A stretch of 64,000 nt of DNA from the NCBI GenBank assembly GCA_006937955.1, contig SSNP01000038.1, positions 773,727 to 837,726 on the forward strand. The letters run 5' to 3'. Of this stretch, positions 32,501-46,014 are shown one piece after another (positions within the stretch are counted from its first letter, which is position 1; every line of letters begins with the position of its first letter). This stretch comes from Pachypanchax playfairii (lineage: Eukaryota > Chordata > Actinopteri > Cyprinodontiformes > Aplocheilidae). A program made the translations under genes and the position numbers. Under the pieces are notes generated by a model. The model made no database searches. It saw nothing but the letters and a program-made list of their open reading frames with translations, and was not told the DNA's origin.

Positions 32501-35500
32501 TTGGCTGCGTTTCCACTTTGGTTGGTTGTTTGTCAACTTTAAATTGAGACTAAAGCAGGTCTGGTTATTAACATCCTCTTTATATTCTAATAGCATTTTT
32601 TCTATTTCCCTTCAGTGCAGCACAAATGACTCCCATTGACTCAGACAGCATGTTTGTGATAGCAGCCATATGCCGAAGCCCGTTTAATTATCACATTATC
32701 CCAGTCGTGTCACAATGTTACAGCGGGAGCATTAGCTCAAGCTTGACCTTTTCATCAGGATAAAGTCATGAAAGCAAAACAGGGTGAAACCTGTAAAATG
32801 CCAGAACCAGTGAAATTATCTTCATACTGTGGTAACGGTTGAATTAAAACATCATGTCTAACATCTCTGCGCTGACCACAGCTCTTCATTTAACAACCAA
32901 TCTGTTATTGTGTAATCTTTAAAAGTAAGTCAGTTACGTAAAATGAATGAATTATGAATTATGCCCCATTTTCCCGTGTGGCCTGTTCAAACTCTGCTGG
33001 GATCTATTATGTTGAGGAGAACTGATCTTGTTTCCAGTTTTAAAAGCGTCAGCTTAAAGATGTAATGACATTTAAATGAGACGTGTTAAATAGAAGCGCT
33101 GATTTGTTGCATGAAACGAGCTCTTTAAGAAGCATGTTTAATGCATTCAGTTGACTTCAGCTTCACCCGTTTATGTGCTCCACACTTGTTGTTTAGATGT
33201 TAGCATATCTCACTCAGAATGATTTTTAGGATTTATTTTTTGCGCCAAAATCAGAATTTTAAACGGATGAAGCAACACATCTGGTTCTTGACCACTGCAT
33301 ATGTTCTACAACTGAATGTTCTGGTGAACGATGTAGAAAAGCAGAAGATGTGAATGATTCGAATGTTCATAGAGACAGAACATCATCCAGACCAGAGAGA
33401 TGGATGAGTTCTGCAGGAAACACAGACTCTCAGTGGGAACACAGAGCATCATGCAGCCAGGTGATTATCATGTTGTGCATCTTAAACATAAATACAGCTG
33501 ATTTTTGTGTATTTAATTGAATCTGCTACCTGCTCCTGGATGGTCTGGGATTAGTTTGTGAGATTTGTTTCTGCCATCCACATTTCCTAAAATGGAGCTT
33601 AACAAAGGTGTTTGGTAATTTCTTATGCAGATTGTTTTGTAAGTGCTCATCAAACAAGTGTTCCTCATAGTTCACTGCTGAGGTTCCTACTGGCAGCCTG
33701 GCACAACAGCTAGCCTGCAGCACAGGAGGATAACTCTTCCTGTCATTCCTCGGCTCCAGGATTTGCCTCCTGCCTGCTGGCTGCTCCTCAGGCAGTGCCT
33801 TCGTCTATCACTAGAGGGAGTGGGTAGTCTTAAAAATAATGCAGTGTAAACTGAGCCTCAGGATAAGAGGGCAAAATCAGAAGTAAAGAGGAAGTGCTGC
33901 AGCCACATTCTGCTCAAACTGTTTTTAAAGAACACAGAAAAGATCCAAAGCGTTCTGTGTAGATGTTCTTATCTAAAGTCGGCAGATGAAAATAGTCAGT
34001 GATTAATAGTGTTTAGTCTCTGTGTATGATGAGTGAGGGCAGACATTGTCACATGGATGAAAGCAAACATGACATCATCAGACAAACAACAGGAGAAAGA
34101 GACACTGCTGGACGCTCACAATTGCGTGCATGATAAATATTGCAGTACATTTCCTGCAGCATCCCAAATCTGTTCGTCAGAAGTAGATCAGGCTCGGTTT
34201 GCCTTTCACAGCTGCAACCGGACCTGCGTGCTGCCCTTTTACAGCCTCCCTGGAAAATGTCTGAATTCAGAGCTACGCTGCACCAGATTCAGAGGAATCT
34301 GCAGAACGTGTTACAAGACAGAGATTATGACTTTTACAATCTATATCTGCATTTAAGAAGCTTTAGTTTTAACCATCACTGTGAGAGGAGATTTACATGA
34401 ATCCAGATCTGAAACTAGGAGTTTTGTACTCACAGCATGATATTTGATTTCATCCTGAGAGAGGTGTGTCAGCTGTGTTGGTCAGTTTGTTCACTGGCCT
34501 GTTTTATTTTGTCCAAGTCAGGACACAGAACGTACACAGATGTCCCTAAAACTCAGTCTAGTTACTCATCACCCCCAGAGAGTGGGTCAAAACAGTTCTG
34601 TGAATCACTCACTTGTTCTGTAGAGACACGACATGACGAGAACTTTCCTCTTTCACCGAGGGAACTGTGTGGCACATTGCCAGGAACGTTTCTGTGTGTG
34701 TCCGAATCTCTTGAAAAAAACGATGAACTTTACTGAGTATAAATATGTTCCAGAGGGGACGACTCACGGCTGCTGTATCCACTGGACCTAAGTCCACATA
34801 AACATGTAGTTTTAACTGAGACTGAGCTGGAACTGGATGCATCAGGGTCCTGGACTCAGTCTGTTGGATCACCATCTTTTCTACTAATTTAACTAGAAAC
34901 TAATAAATAAAATGTTATTATGATCTGTGTCTGTTTGACAGGAACTTCATATTTTACTTACTTATATTATTTTATATATTTTATTGTCTGTGAGAAACAA
35001 AGATTCAGATTTAAAAACAGAAATATTTTTATGTAGAACATGTCTCAGCAGGTATTTGTGTATAAAAGAGTTAATGTTTGTAATAATTTTACATATTTTA
35101 ATGTTGAATTACTAGTGGAATTAAAACAAACAGTATAATGGCTGTTGTTTACCTTGTTGGCTGCTGAAACAAACAGAATGATATGTATTATTATTATATA
35201 ATTACAGAAGGCTTGAGATGACGTACATGATATTTTGGGCTGCAACCCATTTTCTAGAGGAAACAGTGCAAACTGCCAGAAAAGTCCAGTTTAGTTTCAG
35301 GTGCAGCTTCTAGTTGATTGGACGTTTACTGAGCTCTTCCACCCCCGAGCTGCAGAACCTGCTTTGTTCTGTAGATAGAAGCTGTTTTAACCAACACTGA
35401 TGGCCAGTTTTTGCCTATAGTTTAAAAATCTTGTGGTTTCATTTTGGTGACGTTTCCCTGGAAGTAACTTCATCATATAGTTTTCATACATTAGTACTGA

Positions 35501-38500
35501 ACTCAGGACAAACTGACAAAATAAGCTTTAGAGAAACTGCATCAAGAATCAAAAGTCCAATTAAAAAAATCACCAATTAATTGTATTTTTAATTGATTCA
35601 TTAAAATATTAAACAAACACGAGGTGGTTACATCTCATAAATGCACATTATTGATTGATAAAAACACACAGAAAAAGAAAAAAGAGGTATTAAATACATG
35701 GAATATAAAATTTATGTCCAAATGTTGATGAATTTATGAATATTTCATGTTTCATGAGCTTGTAGTGTAACATTAAACAGTTTAAAGTCTGTGTCTCATA
35801 GTCAAGACAGTCAAGACAAATCGATCCAAGAAAAAAAAATATTGATAAAGGTCCTTTTATGTTTTTGTCATTTAGATGCCAACAACAATTTAGGAGTTGT
35901 GTTATATTTTTCCACAAGGCTGAGATGTTTCAGCTCATGCAGATCCTTCATACTTACAATCATCATGTTTACAAGGAATTTACAGACTAAACAAAGATCT
36001 CCATCAGACAACAGGCTCTGATGACGACTGATGAAAGATACTCATGATGCCCTGAAACACCCGGCGATGCATCATCAATTAAACTTTTATGCTTTAGTTA
36101 AAGAAATGTGTTTTAGAACATATTTCATTTGAACTATGATTAAAGTCCTACAGACAGGTTTCTTACACAGTGTGGTATGTTCGGCCCTCCATACAGCTGC
36201 CACTGTTTCCCCTGGAATTATTTAGGATGTCATCAAAATGCCAACGCAGACATGAATGAACCTCCAGTGCAACTTAAGGAAGATGAGTTGTCAACACAAG
36301 TTCAGAGGTCAGGGGAAGTTTGGTCCCCGATATCTCACTCTTGACAGAGTGATGGGTGCCAAGAGAATCAAAGGTTTGATGAGAGGGTGAACTGGAGAAG
36401 TGCTGGATCAAACCAATCAATGACACATGGGGGGGGCTAACAGTTCAGCAGTTTAATAAATCATTCAGCAACTGCAACATGGTTATTCATGGAAATTAAA
36501 ATAATCTATATTGAAATCTCTCCAGTTATTGCACAAGCTAATAGAGCAGTTCCATCTCTCTGCAGTTAACATGCAATTTCATTCTTTTCAGTGACGGTAA
36601 TGTTCTCCCATAAACTGAGACTAAAGTATGACCTAAATGAGGAACAAGCTGTGCTAAAGCGAATTCCAGCATTTTGTACACACGCTTGCATTTGATTGGT
36701 TTTCTGGTTAGATTGATGCTTTTCACACATGTACAGTACATATGCAGAACCTGCAGGGTTCAATACACACTGTGTGCAACAACAATAAATAATCACTTGT
36801 ATCTTATCGACTGGATATCAGAATACTCTGGCCCATGCCAGGCTTTATTCCCAGCTCTGCAGCATGCAGGCAGGATGGGGGGGGGGGGTTGTCCCTTTGA
36901 AAGAATCTGAATGCTGAATACATGGGAGTCTGGGGAGCCTTATTTTGTGCTCTGCTGCATCGAGTCGTCATGGAGTGGGTAATTCATCCATGTGGAAAGT
37001 GTTCTATCAGGAGGCAGACAAAGAGTGTGCCAACATGCCAAGTCTCAACTCTGATTCAAGCTTCAGATGCTGCATTTAGGCCAGATTATAGATATTTACA
37101 GCAGAAATGAAAAGGAAACGTAGTAACACATGAAATCGTTTATTGATAACTCAATCCGTTTATGGGAATTTTGTTGTTTTCTGTGAGGTAAAACTAGATT
37201 TCTTTTCTTTCTGTAAACTAGATGTGTGTGAAGGTAGGAGAAGGTATGTTTAGATATTCATGTTACACTCATATGAAGAGTGGGTGGATTCACACTTTAG
37301 ACCATTTCTGCTCCTCAGGCTTCAACGTGAACGGTGTGAGCTGAGATTAAAATTACCCAAAGAGCCCACTCCAAACTTCCCTGTTCTCCCCTGGGAGTGC
37401 TGCTGTAGCAGAAAACCTCTCATAAGGCTGCAGTGTGTTGCAGCAGGATACAGTGTAACTATAAACTGCAGAGGCAACAATGTGGAGATGTTATGGAAGA
37501 AGTTACAAACAGCCTCATGGTGTCGATGGTGAATGAGACACAGAAGGAGCTGCAAGTCTGATGAATTTAATCTTTATTACACTAAAAAAAAAGATCATTA
37601 GATTTAACTTCTTTTGTTCTTATCAACACAATCCATGTCACTTTTATTGAAATACATGGACCCCACTGACAAGACAGATGAAGCTGAGTTAACTAATAAT
37701 TTCTGAGTGTACATCAGATTTAATCTCACTTATCTATTATTGTTTTATTAAACTCAACATCCTGCTCAGATCCTGTTTTCTGAACTTAATGACCTTTTAA
37801 AAATAATAAACACTTTTTCAGTTATAGAGGTATTTAAGATGTTACAGAAGTTGCAGGTGGTGAAGATACGTTTGATCTTTTCAGATAGGACACAGTGGGG
37901 TTTTTGATTGAGAGTCTAAATATTAAACCAAGAGATTATGAGTTAAATCTTCTTATAGATTTTACAGTTTTTTATAATCTCTCCACAGTCAGTGTTTTTC
38001 AGGATCACGTGCAGTAAAATGCTGTGTACTAAAAATAGGAAATAGAAATCATGTATGTTCAGGAGATCGTGCCGTTTCTACAACACTTCCCAGAGCTACT
38101 GTTCATGGCTCATCTAGTCTACAGACTAATGTCCACTATAACAACCAATTTCTGAGATGTGAATCGATTCCAAAGGTCTAAGCAGACGCATATGTTTCTC
38201 CAAATGAAGGGACTGTTAGAGCATGTGAATTGGCTCGGCGTTCAGCGATTTTCCCCAGATGGATGGAGATTTCCCTACAGATGAGGACTTGAACCATCCT
38301 GTCCACCTTTCGTCTCCTCTAAGACTCCTCTCTGTTATCAGTACCACAGTCCTACTGTTTGACCTTGAGAGGATTTTTTTTTAATCATGTAATATTCCTT
38401 TTAGTCTGTACTCTCATCTAAATACAATTATATAAATTTAAGTCTCTTTTGAGCTGCAACTAGTTTACTTGTGAAAAACAGATGAAAAAAGAAAAGTATA

Positions 38501-41500
38501 TAAATAAAACCATTTTAAATGAGAGCTGAAAGAATTTATCTCACTTAAAACAATAACAGACATAGTTGAATATGTTTTTAAAGAATCCACTGCTTTGGCA
38601 CTGAACACATCTTTCTTTAGTTATTTTTGAAATCAAAACACAAATTAGAAACTCATTAACGTTTTAGTATAAAAATGAGCAGATTATTTTTATTCCCTTC
38701 CTGATGTATTGATGCATCATATGGAGGTAAGAACATGATTTGTAGAGGTTTAAACTCTCTTTGAGGTGATTAGTTCTCCCTCTTTGGGACTCAGATGTGT
38801 GTGTTCTGGACTCTGTAGTAGACGGTGAATGGTGGCGCCCTCCTGGCCTTGTTTCTGTAGGTATGGCAGCTGTGGGCTGCGTCTTGATGAATTCACTGTG
38901 GATGAGGAATGAATGCTGATCCCAGCTCTGCTTTCTGGTCGGGCTGAAACAAGATGGTGGTTTTGCCTTCTGGCACAACAGCTGCCACTTATCTGTTTTT
39001 CTATGAAACACCATCAGAAGAGTTTCTTTGTTTTTTCTTCAGGCGCTCATGAACATGATCAGTTGCCTCAATTTGTCAATAAATTCCAGGTAATTGTAAT
39101 TTGATTACTAACATAAACAGTAGATGTTGAGAGTATATCAGAAACTGGGTCAGAATGTTTAAGGTACCAGGTCTTAAATGAAGGAGTCTTTAAATGTATG
39201 TTGAAGATAAAAACATCAACATTTACTCCATAATGTGAGAATATAATTAAACTATTTCAGAACAAATAAACAGAATGTAGGAACAATGTTGAAGCATCTA
39301 AAAAAGTGATGCTCTTGTAAAGAATTGAAGTGAAAGTTTGTTTACTTGTAATTTTTGATTCTTTTTGATGGAGCTGACCTTCTCGTGTGATTCCTAGTTA
39401 AAGGGCATGACATTCCTCAAAGAAAAACTACATTTAAAAGAAAGATTCAAGTTGACGTTTTTCTCTGAACAGAAGCGTCTGAAGGAACTTGAGGACTGTT
39501 AGCGTGTCAGACAGTTCGCCGTCGTGTCCCAGCAGGTATGTGGTGATGTGTTTAACAAACACCAGTCAGGGATTTCATTCTGCTGAAGATCTCACTTTCT
39601 ACAACTCTGATGACATTGTCTTGATTACACTTCTGGACTGTGAGAGCTAATTACAGGGTGAGTGGGGGTGTGATCTGCACCAAGCTCTGGGGATGATGAT
39701 GTGATGTCATCGCAGGCCACCAATGATGAAGGAGCTGCCATGTGGCTGATGGCGTGCAGGAAAGGAGGAACTCAGCGGGGAGGGAGAGATTGTTTTGAAC
39801 TCTAGTGCTAATTAACAGCCCTCACGCTGAACGAAGCCCCTCTCTGAGTTTGTCTAATCAAACTTACTCCCTTCCTGGCTGCATCCTGCAGTCTTTCACT
39901 CCGTCTCGCTCAGTAATCTGCTCAAGCCCTCTGCTTTAATCTCAGCACTTCAAGAATGGGGAGGCAAACATGATGCTACCATTTTAATTAATGGCTAATT
40001 CAGCCAAGGTGTTTCAGCTGGTAATAAAGTCCCTTTCATTTCCTTTGGATTCTATAATCTCTAAAATATTCCTGCTTTTATCCTAAAACTTAAAAATAAA
40101 AATCTATCATGTATTTTGCTTAAAGTTTTGTATAAATATGGATTAAAGCTCATGTCAGGCTAATCAAAGACAATACTCAGTGACATGACTATAGAGCTTG
40201 CAGGCATATAGAAGTCCTGCATAAATAATTCAAACCACAGAACTGTCTAAAAAAAGAAACAAAGCCTTTGAGGAACATCTAATGATGCAGCAAAAAAAAA
40301 TCTGTTTGCGTGCATTGCTAATGGCGATCAAAGCCAAGCTAAAGATGTCATGGCTGCACACCCAAATGAGTTCACTTGTAGATTTTGGTTTTATGTGAAA
40401 TGAGCACTGCTGATATTTTGTTACAGGTTTGTTTTTTGCTTTAGTTTTGATGTTTTGACTCTGCAGTATCTTTAGTGGGATTATTTCTTTAAAGAAAATA
40501 CATTTTTAAAAAAGTACCTTTGATCATATTACAAGTTTTAATGATATATTTCATTAGAATTCTGCTAAAAGCATCAAGTCAAATGAAAACACAATGTTTG
40601 GAATTTTATTAACAGAATACTTTTTAAAAAGACTTTGTTATTTAACGGATTTAATGCATTATTAATGTATTTATATGTCCAGCTCTGTCAAGTGGTTCAG
40701 CTTCACTTGTAATTTGCCACCTTTCTCTCACCACTGACCCATTTCTGCCTGGTTTCCCACTCACAGCACTCGCCGCCAGCATCGAGCCGACCCAGTCACC
40801 TCCTCCAACACCTGGCCCGTCGTCCACTGGGAGCTGGACGGGGCGTGAAAGTTCAAACTAATATTAGACAACACAGCTCTAACCCTGGTCGGTTTCAGGA
40901 AAATGGAGAATTTTATTTTTATTTTTCAAACTCAGACTGAAGAAATTAAGAATTATTACAACATTGAATATTAGAACTGGTGCTGAGATGTTGAGGTAAA
41001 CACACCTGTTTCTACATGAATGCTCCATGACAGTAAATCTGGATTAATCTTGTATTTACCACCAGTGGGCTTTTTCAGCTTCACTGCTTTGCATCTTCTC
41101 ACTGTGAATCAGTTCAAGTCTGAGTCCTGTTTTTCATCGTGTGCTTGTCACGCAGCAGGTAGACGAGAATTACTTTCCTTCTCACAAACACAAAGTATTA
41201 TTCTCATAATTTCCTGTTTTATTGCACCTGAGGGTTTGGCCACAGTTTGGTTGAATTCTTACATTAACAAAAGACATCCTGAGGAGCTGGTTGATTATTT
41301 AGTTCTTCTGTTCACTTGAATTTAAAATCAGCTCTAAACTTTAGAATCTGTAAAGAATTATCACAGCTGGAGCAATTAGAAAAGAGATTCCTTCCTGTTA
41401 TTAGTTTCTCTGTTCAACTTGCCAGTCTTTTCTTCATGCCAGGTTCCAGTCAGGAGGTTTAAGGCCTTCCATCTGATTCTGTTTGCACCAAGAACATGAG

Positions 41501-44500
41501 GTTTTGATGCACATGACACAAACTTGTCAGATTTAGGAGGCAGGAAGACCATGACTGCTGCAAGATGTGACGTGTCAGCGTTTGGACGAGCCCCATTTGT
41601 TTAGCACGACCTTCCGCTCGGCAATATCAGTTCTCTGCACGTTTTTCTTCATCACTGGGGATATTATACATGGCAAGGGCACAGTGAGAGAACTGTTCAT
41701 GTAGTCACAGGGCATGTTATGTCAGCATGTAAGGGATGAGACTAATTGATGATATGATGTAATGATGGTAGTCTTCCATCCCAGTTCATCACCTCTGGGT
41801 TATGAGAGGATTGGAGACAGAGAGGTTTCAGAAATGAACTGGAAATCTACATTTTCTGACATGTTTAGTTTCTGTTAGTTTATAGTTTTTTTGTACATTA
41901 TCTAATAAAGTCACTGATAAAACCTGAATTTACTCAAACAAAGAAACAGCATTTAAAAAAAAGTGACTTTAATTTTTGTTGTGCTTTGATTTTATCTTTT
42001 AGCTTCAGCTGCAGATTCTTTTTTTTTTTTTGCTCCTTTTTTACGTAGAAACTAATTGAAGGATCCTCAGAGTTCCTGGTAAAGCCGGACCGTGGCTCCT
42101 CAAACGGTGAACCCTAATGACTCGTAAATAAATATATAACATCACCACTTTATTTACTGCAACACACATCCTGCAGTGAGTGTTTCCTCTCCCATCATGT
42201 CATCAAGTTTAGCTGCATGCAGCATGAAACAAGTCGGTAGGTGTTGATCTGTGTCCACATGAACACACAAACTCATAAATCGACGAGTTCCAGCTGACGG
42301 CTATTGACTGATTATAATTACTGTGTAGTATTTATTAGTTTATCATTAAAATTATTGGTACTTTGAGCTGTAAATGACTCAACTGTCTACTGTTTGATTT
42401 ACAAATGAATACTGTCATATCACATATTTATTGATAGATGTTTCTTATGTTTTTTACACATAACTCATGAAATGATATGGACAGTTTGTTTTTTGGATTA
42501 GCCTCAGATAGGCAGCCTTTAAATAGCCTAATTAGCATTCTTGGCTTGAAGGCGAGACAAAGCTGGCAGCGTCTGTCCCTCAGTCTGGAGAAGCACTGGT
42601 CCATTCGGCTTTGGTTCTGCGCATCAATGGGAGACTGAAAACAGAGATGACAGCGGTGATGTGAAGAATTTCTTTTAGAGTTAAAGATAAATCTCCTTTA
42701 ATTACATTTTATCCTGTATATCACTCAGTGAGTTGTAGTATTCATATTTTAGCTCAGTTTTTGGGTGTTTACTACTCTTAGAAACAAAATCTGCATATAT
42801 TTCCTACACAAATGGAAAATGTTACTCTAAAGCAGAACATTTCACAGTTTGCTGCTAATGAATGAGAGCAGTTCACAGTGGCGTGGATTAGATTTGTTCC
42901 ATTACTCCTCAGTTTCCATCGTCAGCTGCTGTGAAGATTGTATACACATAACAATTATGCTTTAAGATATACATTCTGGAAACTGGCAGGGCATCAATAA
43001 GGAAACAAGCTCAAGCTGCAGCAGCAGTCAGAACACAGTTTAAAAAAATCTTAGAGAAAAACATCTAAACTGTAACGGTCAGAATTTATTCCACCAAATA
43101 TCCCGATGACTGTAAAATAATTTAAAAATAACTCCAAGTAAATATAAGAGCATCACATAAATATTGCAACTGATTTTTATGATTTTATTCTTTCAGTCAT
43201 CAATACATATAAAGGGAAATATACAGAAATATATCTAAATATTTAAATATATACTAGTGTCTTTGTTCTCAAGTAATTTGGTAGAAAAAAAATTGGTCTT
43301 TAGCAGATAAATAATTAACCAGTTCACAAGCTAATGGCTAACTTTATATTAGCTGTCTGATTGTGTGAAATGCATCAGACTTTCTGTAGAAAACAGCTGA
43401 TGATACAGAACTTTGTTGATCTTTTGTTGGATCAGTTATCAAATGTCTTAGCTTTAAGTGTTGAGTGTAAAATGATCCTCGTCTTCCTGATGATGTAAAC
43501 ACCTGTTAAATTAACTAACAGCTGAGACTGAGCAAAGTTTGAAAGGAAAGTTAAACAGCTTCATGTATAAATGTACTGAAACGTGTTTTTATTTCCTAAG
43601 AAACAGATAAAAGTTTCAGTATATTTTATATGAGCAGGACGTTACTGTGTAGAACCAGATAACTACTCTAGTTTAATATGCAGCATCACTAAAATAATGA
43701 TTGAACTTTATTCTGTAGTTTGACCCCTGAAGCATTTGTCCCTCTTCATGTAACAGTCATCTCACTCATATAGAGAAAAAGAGCTGCATGACGCTGAGGG
43801 TAAATACGTGAACTGAATTGTTTTTTTCATGATTTTATTGATCATAAACAACTATATATGATTTATACAGTGAATCCAGTTAAATAGTTTGGAACTGGTG
43901 AGAACATGGTGGATATTTCCTGATTTATTTTAACTCAAACTGTGATAATTCTCAGTCAGTGAACCGGAGGAATCAAATGATTCAGTATTTGTGAGGGTCA
44001 GCTTGATAAAAAACTGTTTATAAACTCATAAACAATTTTATCTTGATTTAACTATGATGTTACATGTGAAAGAAATAAATCAAATTCAATCAGTCGGGGG
44101 AAAGAAACTTTACTCATAAAGTTCTTTTCATACAGTTGAATTTAACTTGATTTGCTTCACAGCAAATAAGAATAAAAACCACAAACAAACAACAGAAAAG
44201 AAAAATTAATCAACAACTACAAGCCTGAAGAGAAGTTCCAACAGCAGAATGTTTAAAAGGAATGACTGTGATGAAAGAATTGAAGGTGATTTGGACATTT
44301 TTTTGAAATTTACAATAAAAAGGGTCTAATTGTTCTAATTATAGACTCTGAAATAAAACACCGGCTTCTGCATGAAGACTGAAATTTACACAGCACAAAT
44401 AGTTTTGTTTGTTTATTTAGTTTAGCTTTTTTTACACACTGATTGAAATATTTTAGGAGCCCTAAAACAATGATTTCATCTTTAGCTTAACCCAAACACG

Positions 44501-45247
44501 TCAGAGCATCAACGGGTAAGCTCCTCCCCTTCTTCCCAATGTTTTGCTCATTTTCATGTCAGGATTCAGCAACAGTTACCGTGGCGCATTGGCTCATTTT
44601 CAGTAAAGACACTTTGAGAAACGATGCTTTGTGTTTACAAGGTTATTTTTCAAGACGGGAAATAAAATAGATTGTCTGTGTTTCTATGTTAAAAAGGGCC
44701 AAAAATCCTTTTTATTTCCAGAATCTTGCTGCAACCTGTGAGTGTTCTCACTCTCTGTTGACTCATATTTAACCTTGTATTTCAATAATACTCAAACACT
44801 CTACATGAGATGATGTTTGTAACATGAAAAAGAAAAGAAAATATTGAAAACATCAACTTGATGTGCAGAGCCATGTTTCTGTAACTCACAGGTCGTTGAC
44901 TCGTGGTCGAGGCCTGTTCTCTAGCCTTGCGTTTAGCGTTATCCACTATAGTTTCCAAAATCTCATTAACTCCAGGAAATAGGAGCCTTAAGCTACAGGT
45001 CTATGCTGACAGTGGGAAGTTTCCTAACAGATGCTTGGATTATTCCATATGACAGGGCAGCCTGATTCTTTCTGTAAACGACTGCAAAGGTCTGCTTTAA
45101 AATGGTTTTTAGACAAATGATGGCAAACGACCTCCCGTTCCATCAAAACAGGACAAAGGTGTGTGATTTACCCTAAAAATACACCATTTAAATCAAAAAC
45201 TGAGTTCTATAACTCAATAACCAATACATCTACATTTTTCTGATTCT
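29556..45247. other. Intron 1, long unannotated stretch
   Basis: No exon, RNA gene or well-bounded mobile element is recognised in these 15.7 kb. Poly-G tracts lie at 36430-36437 and 36877-36888. Blocks at about 32640-32760, 39600-40060, 40300-40380, 41530-41750 and 42485-42650 have the texture of regulatory DNA. Segments at about 29735-29965 (-) and 30575-30850 (+) have LTR-like wording without recognisable ends. The SorCS exon 2 sequence was not seen, though a short exon could be missed by eye. Confidence 0.4.
42485..42650. promoter_or_regulatory. Candidate conserved non-coding element in intron 1
   Basis: A repeat-free block in an AT-rich neighbourhood with AGCCTAATTAGCATT (homeodomain-type core) and AGGCGAGACAAAGCTGGCAG. 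It stands out from its flanks in base mixture and lacks a reading frame. Conservation is inferred, not seen. Confidence 0.3.
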
Positions 45248-45600
45248 CCATCCATCCATCCATCCATCCATCCATCCATCCATCCATCCATCCATCCATC
45301 CATCCATCCATCATCCATCATCCATCCATCCATCCCTCCATCCCTCCCTCCATCCATCCCTCCATCCATCCATCCATCCATCATCCATCCATCCATCCAT
45401 CCATCCATCCATCCATCCATCCATCCATCCATCCATCCATCCATCCATCCATCCATCCATCCATCCATCCATCCATCCATCCATCCATCATCCATCATCC
45501 ATCCATCCATCCCTCCATCCCTCCCTCCATCCATCCCTCCATCCATCCATCCCTCCATCCCTCCATCCCTTCATCCATCCATCCATCCATCCATCCATCC
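45248..45600. repeat. (CATC)n tail array of the adjacent repeat
   Basis: A 353-bp CATC array. It holds two nearly identical blocks of variant units (CATCATCCATCATCC then CCCTCCATCC...), at about 45310-45365 and 45485-45545, so a segment of roughly 180 bp was duplicated. It directly abuts the dispersed repeat at 45601 and probably grew from that repeat's GGAT tail. Confidence 0.97.
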
Positions 45601-46014
45601 AGGGAGCTGGCGTCTGTCTCCAGCAGTAGGTCATTGGATGAGAGGCGGGGCTACACCTGAGCAGGTCACCAGTCCATCACAGGGCCACTTACTGTAAAAA
45701 TAGACACTCTTTCACACAATTAGAGTGGCCAGTTAACTTCTAACATATTTTTGGTCTGTAAACACAGGATTCAGTGTCTTGCCCAAGTACACGTCAACAT
45801 GTGGTGGTGGAAGCTGGGATTGATCCACCAACCTTCTGTCTGGAGGACGACCACTCTAACCACTGAGCCACAGCCACCAGGAGTCTCCAGACAAGACCCA
45901 CACATGGACATGGAGAACATGTAAACTCCATGCAGATAGGTCCCTGCTCAGTTTTAAACCCGCGACCTGTTGCTGCAAGGCAACAACTCTACCCACTGCA
46001 CCACCGTGCAGCCC
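45601..46014 (-). mobile_element. Dispersed repeat with tRNA-like head and GGAT tail
   Basis: On the minus strand it begins GGCTGCACGGTGGTGCAGTG at 46014, has a tRNA-like A-box (TGGTGCAGTGG) and a weak B-box (GGGTTTAAAAC). It runs to CGGGGCTACACCTGAGCAGG read on plus near 45646, then the CATC/GGAT array. A second copy is at 54145-54386, also next to CATC units. I know this wording from many teleost genomes as a SINE or a LINE 3' end, but cannot fix the family name. Confidence 0.7.
45762..45880 (-). mobile_element. tRNA-derived SINE nested in the repeat
   Basis: Minus strand: TGTGGCTCAGTGGTTAGAG (A-box at 45870-45860) and GGTTGGTGGATCAATCCC (B-box about 45829-45816), then ACTTGGGCAAGACACTGAAT. 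These are the standard parts of a teleost tRNA-derived SINE head and body. The other copy of the outer repeat lacks this block, so it was inserted later. Its exact ends and target duplication are not resolved. Confidence 0.7.
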
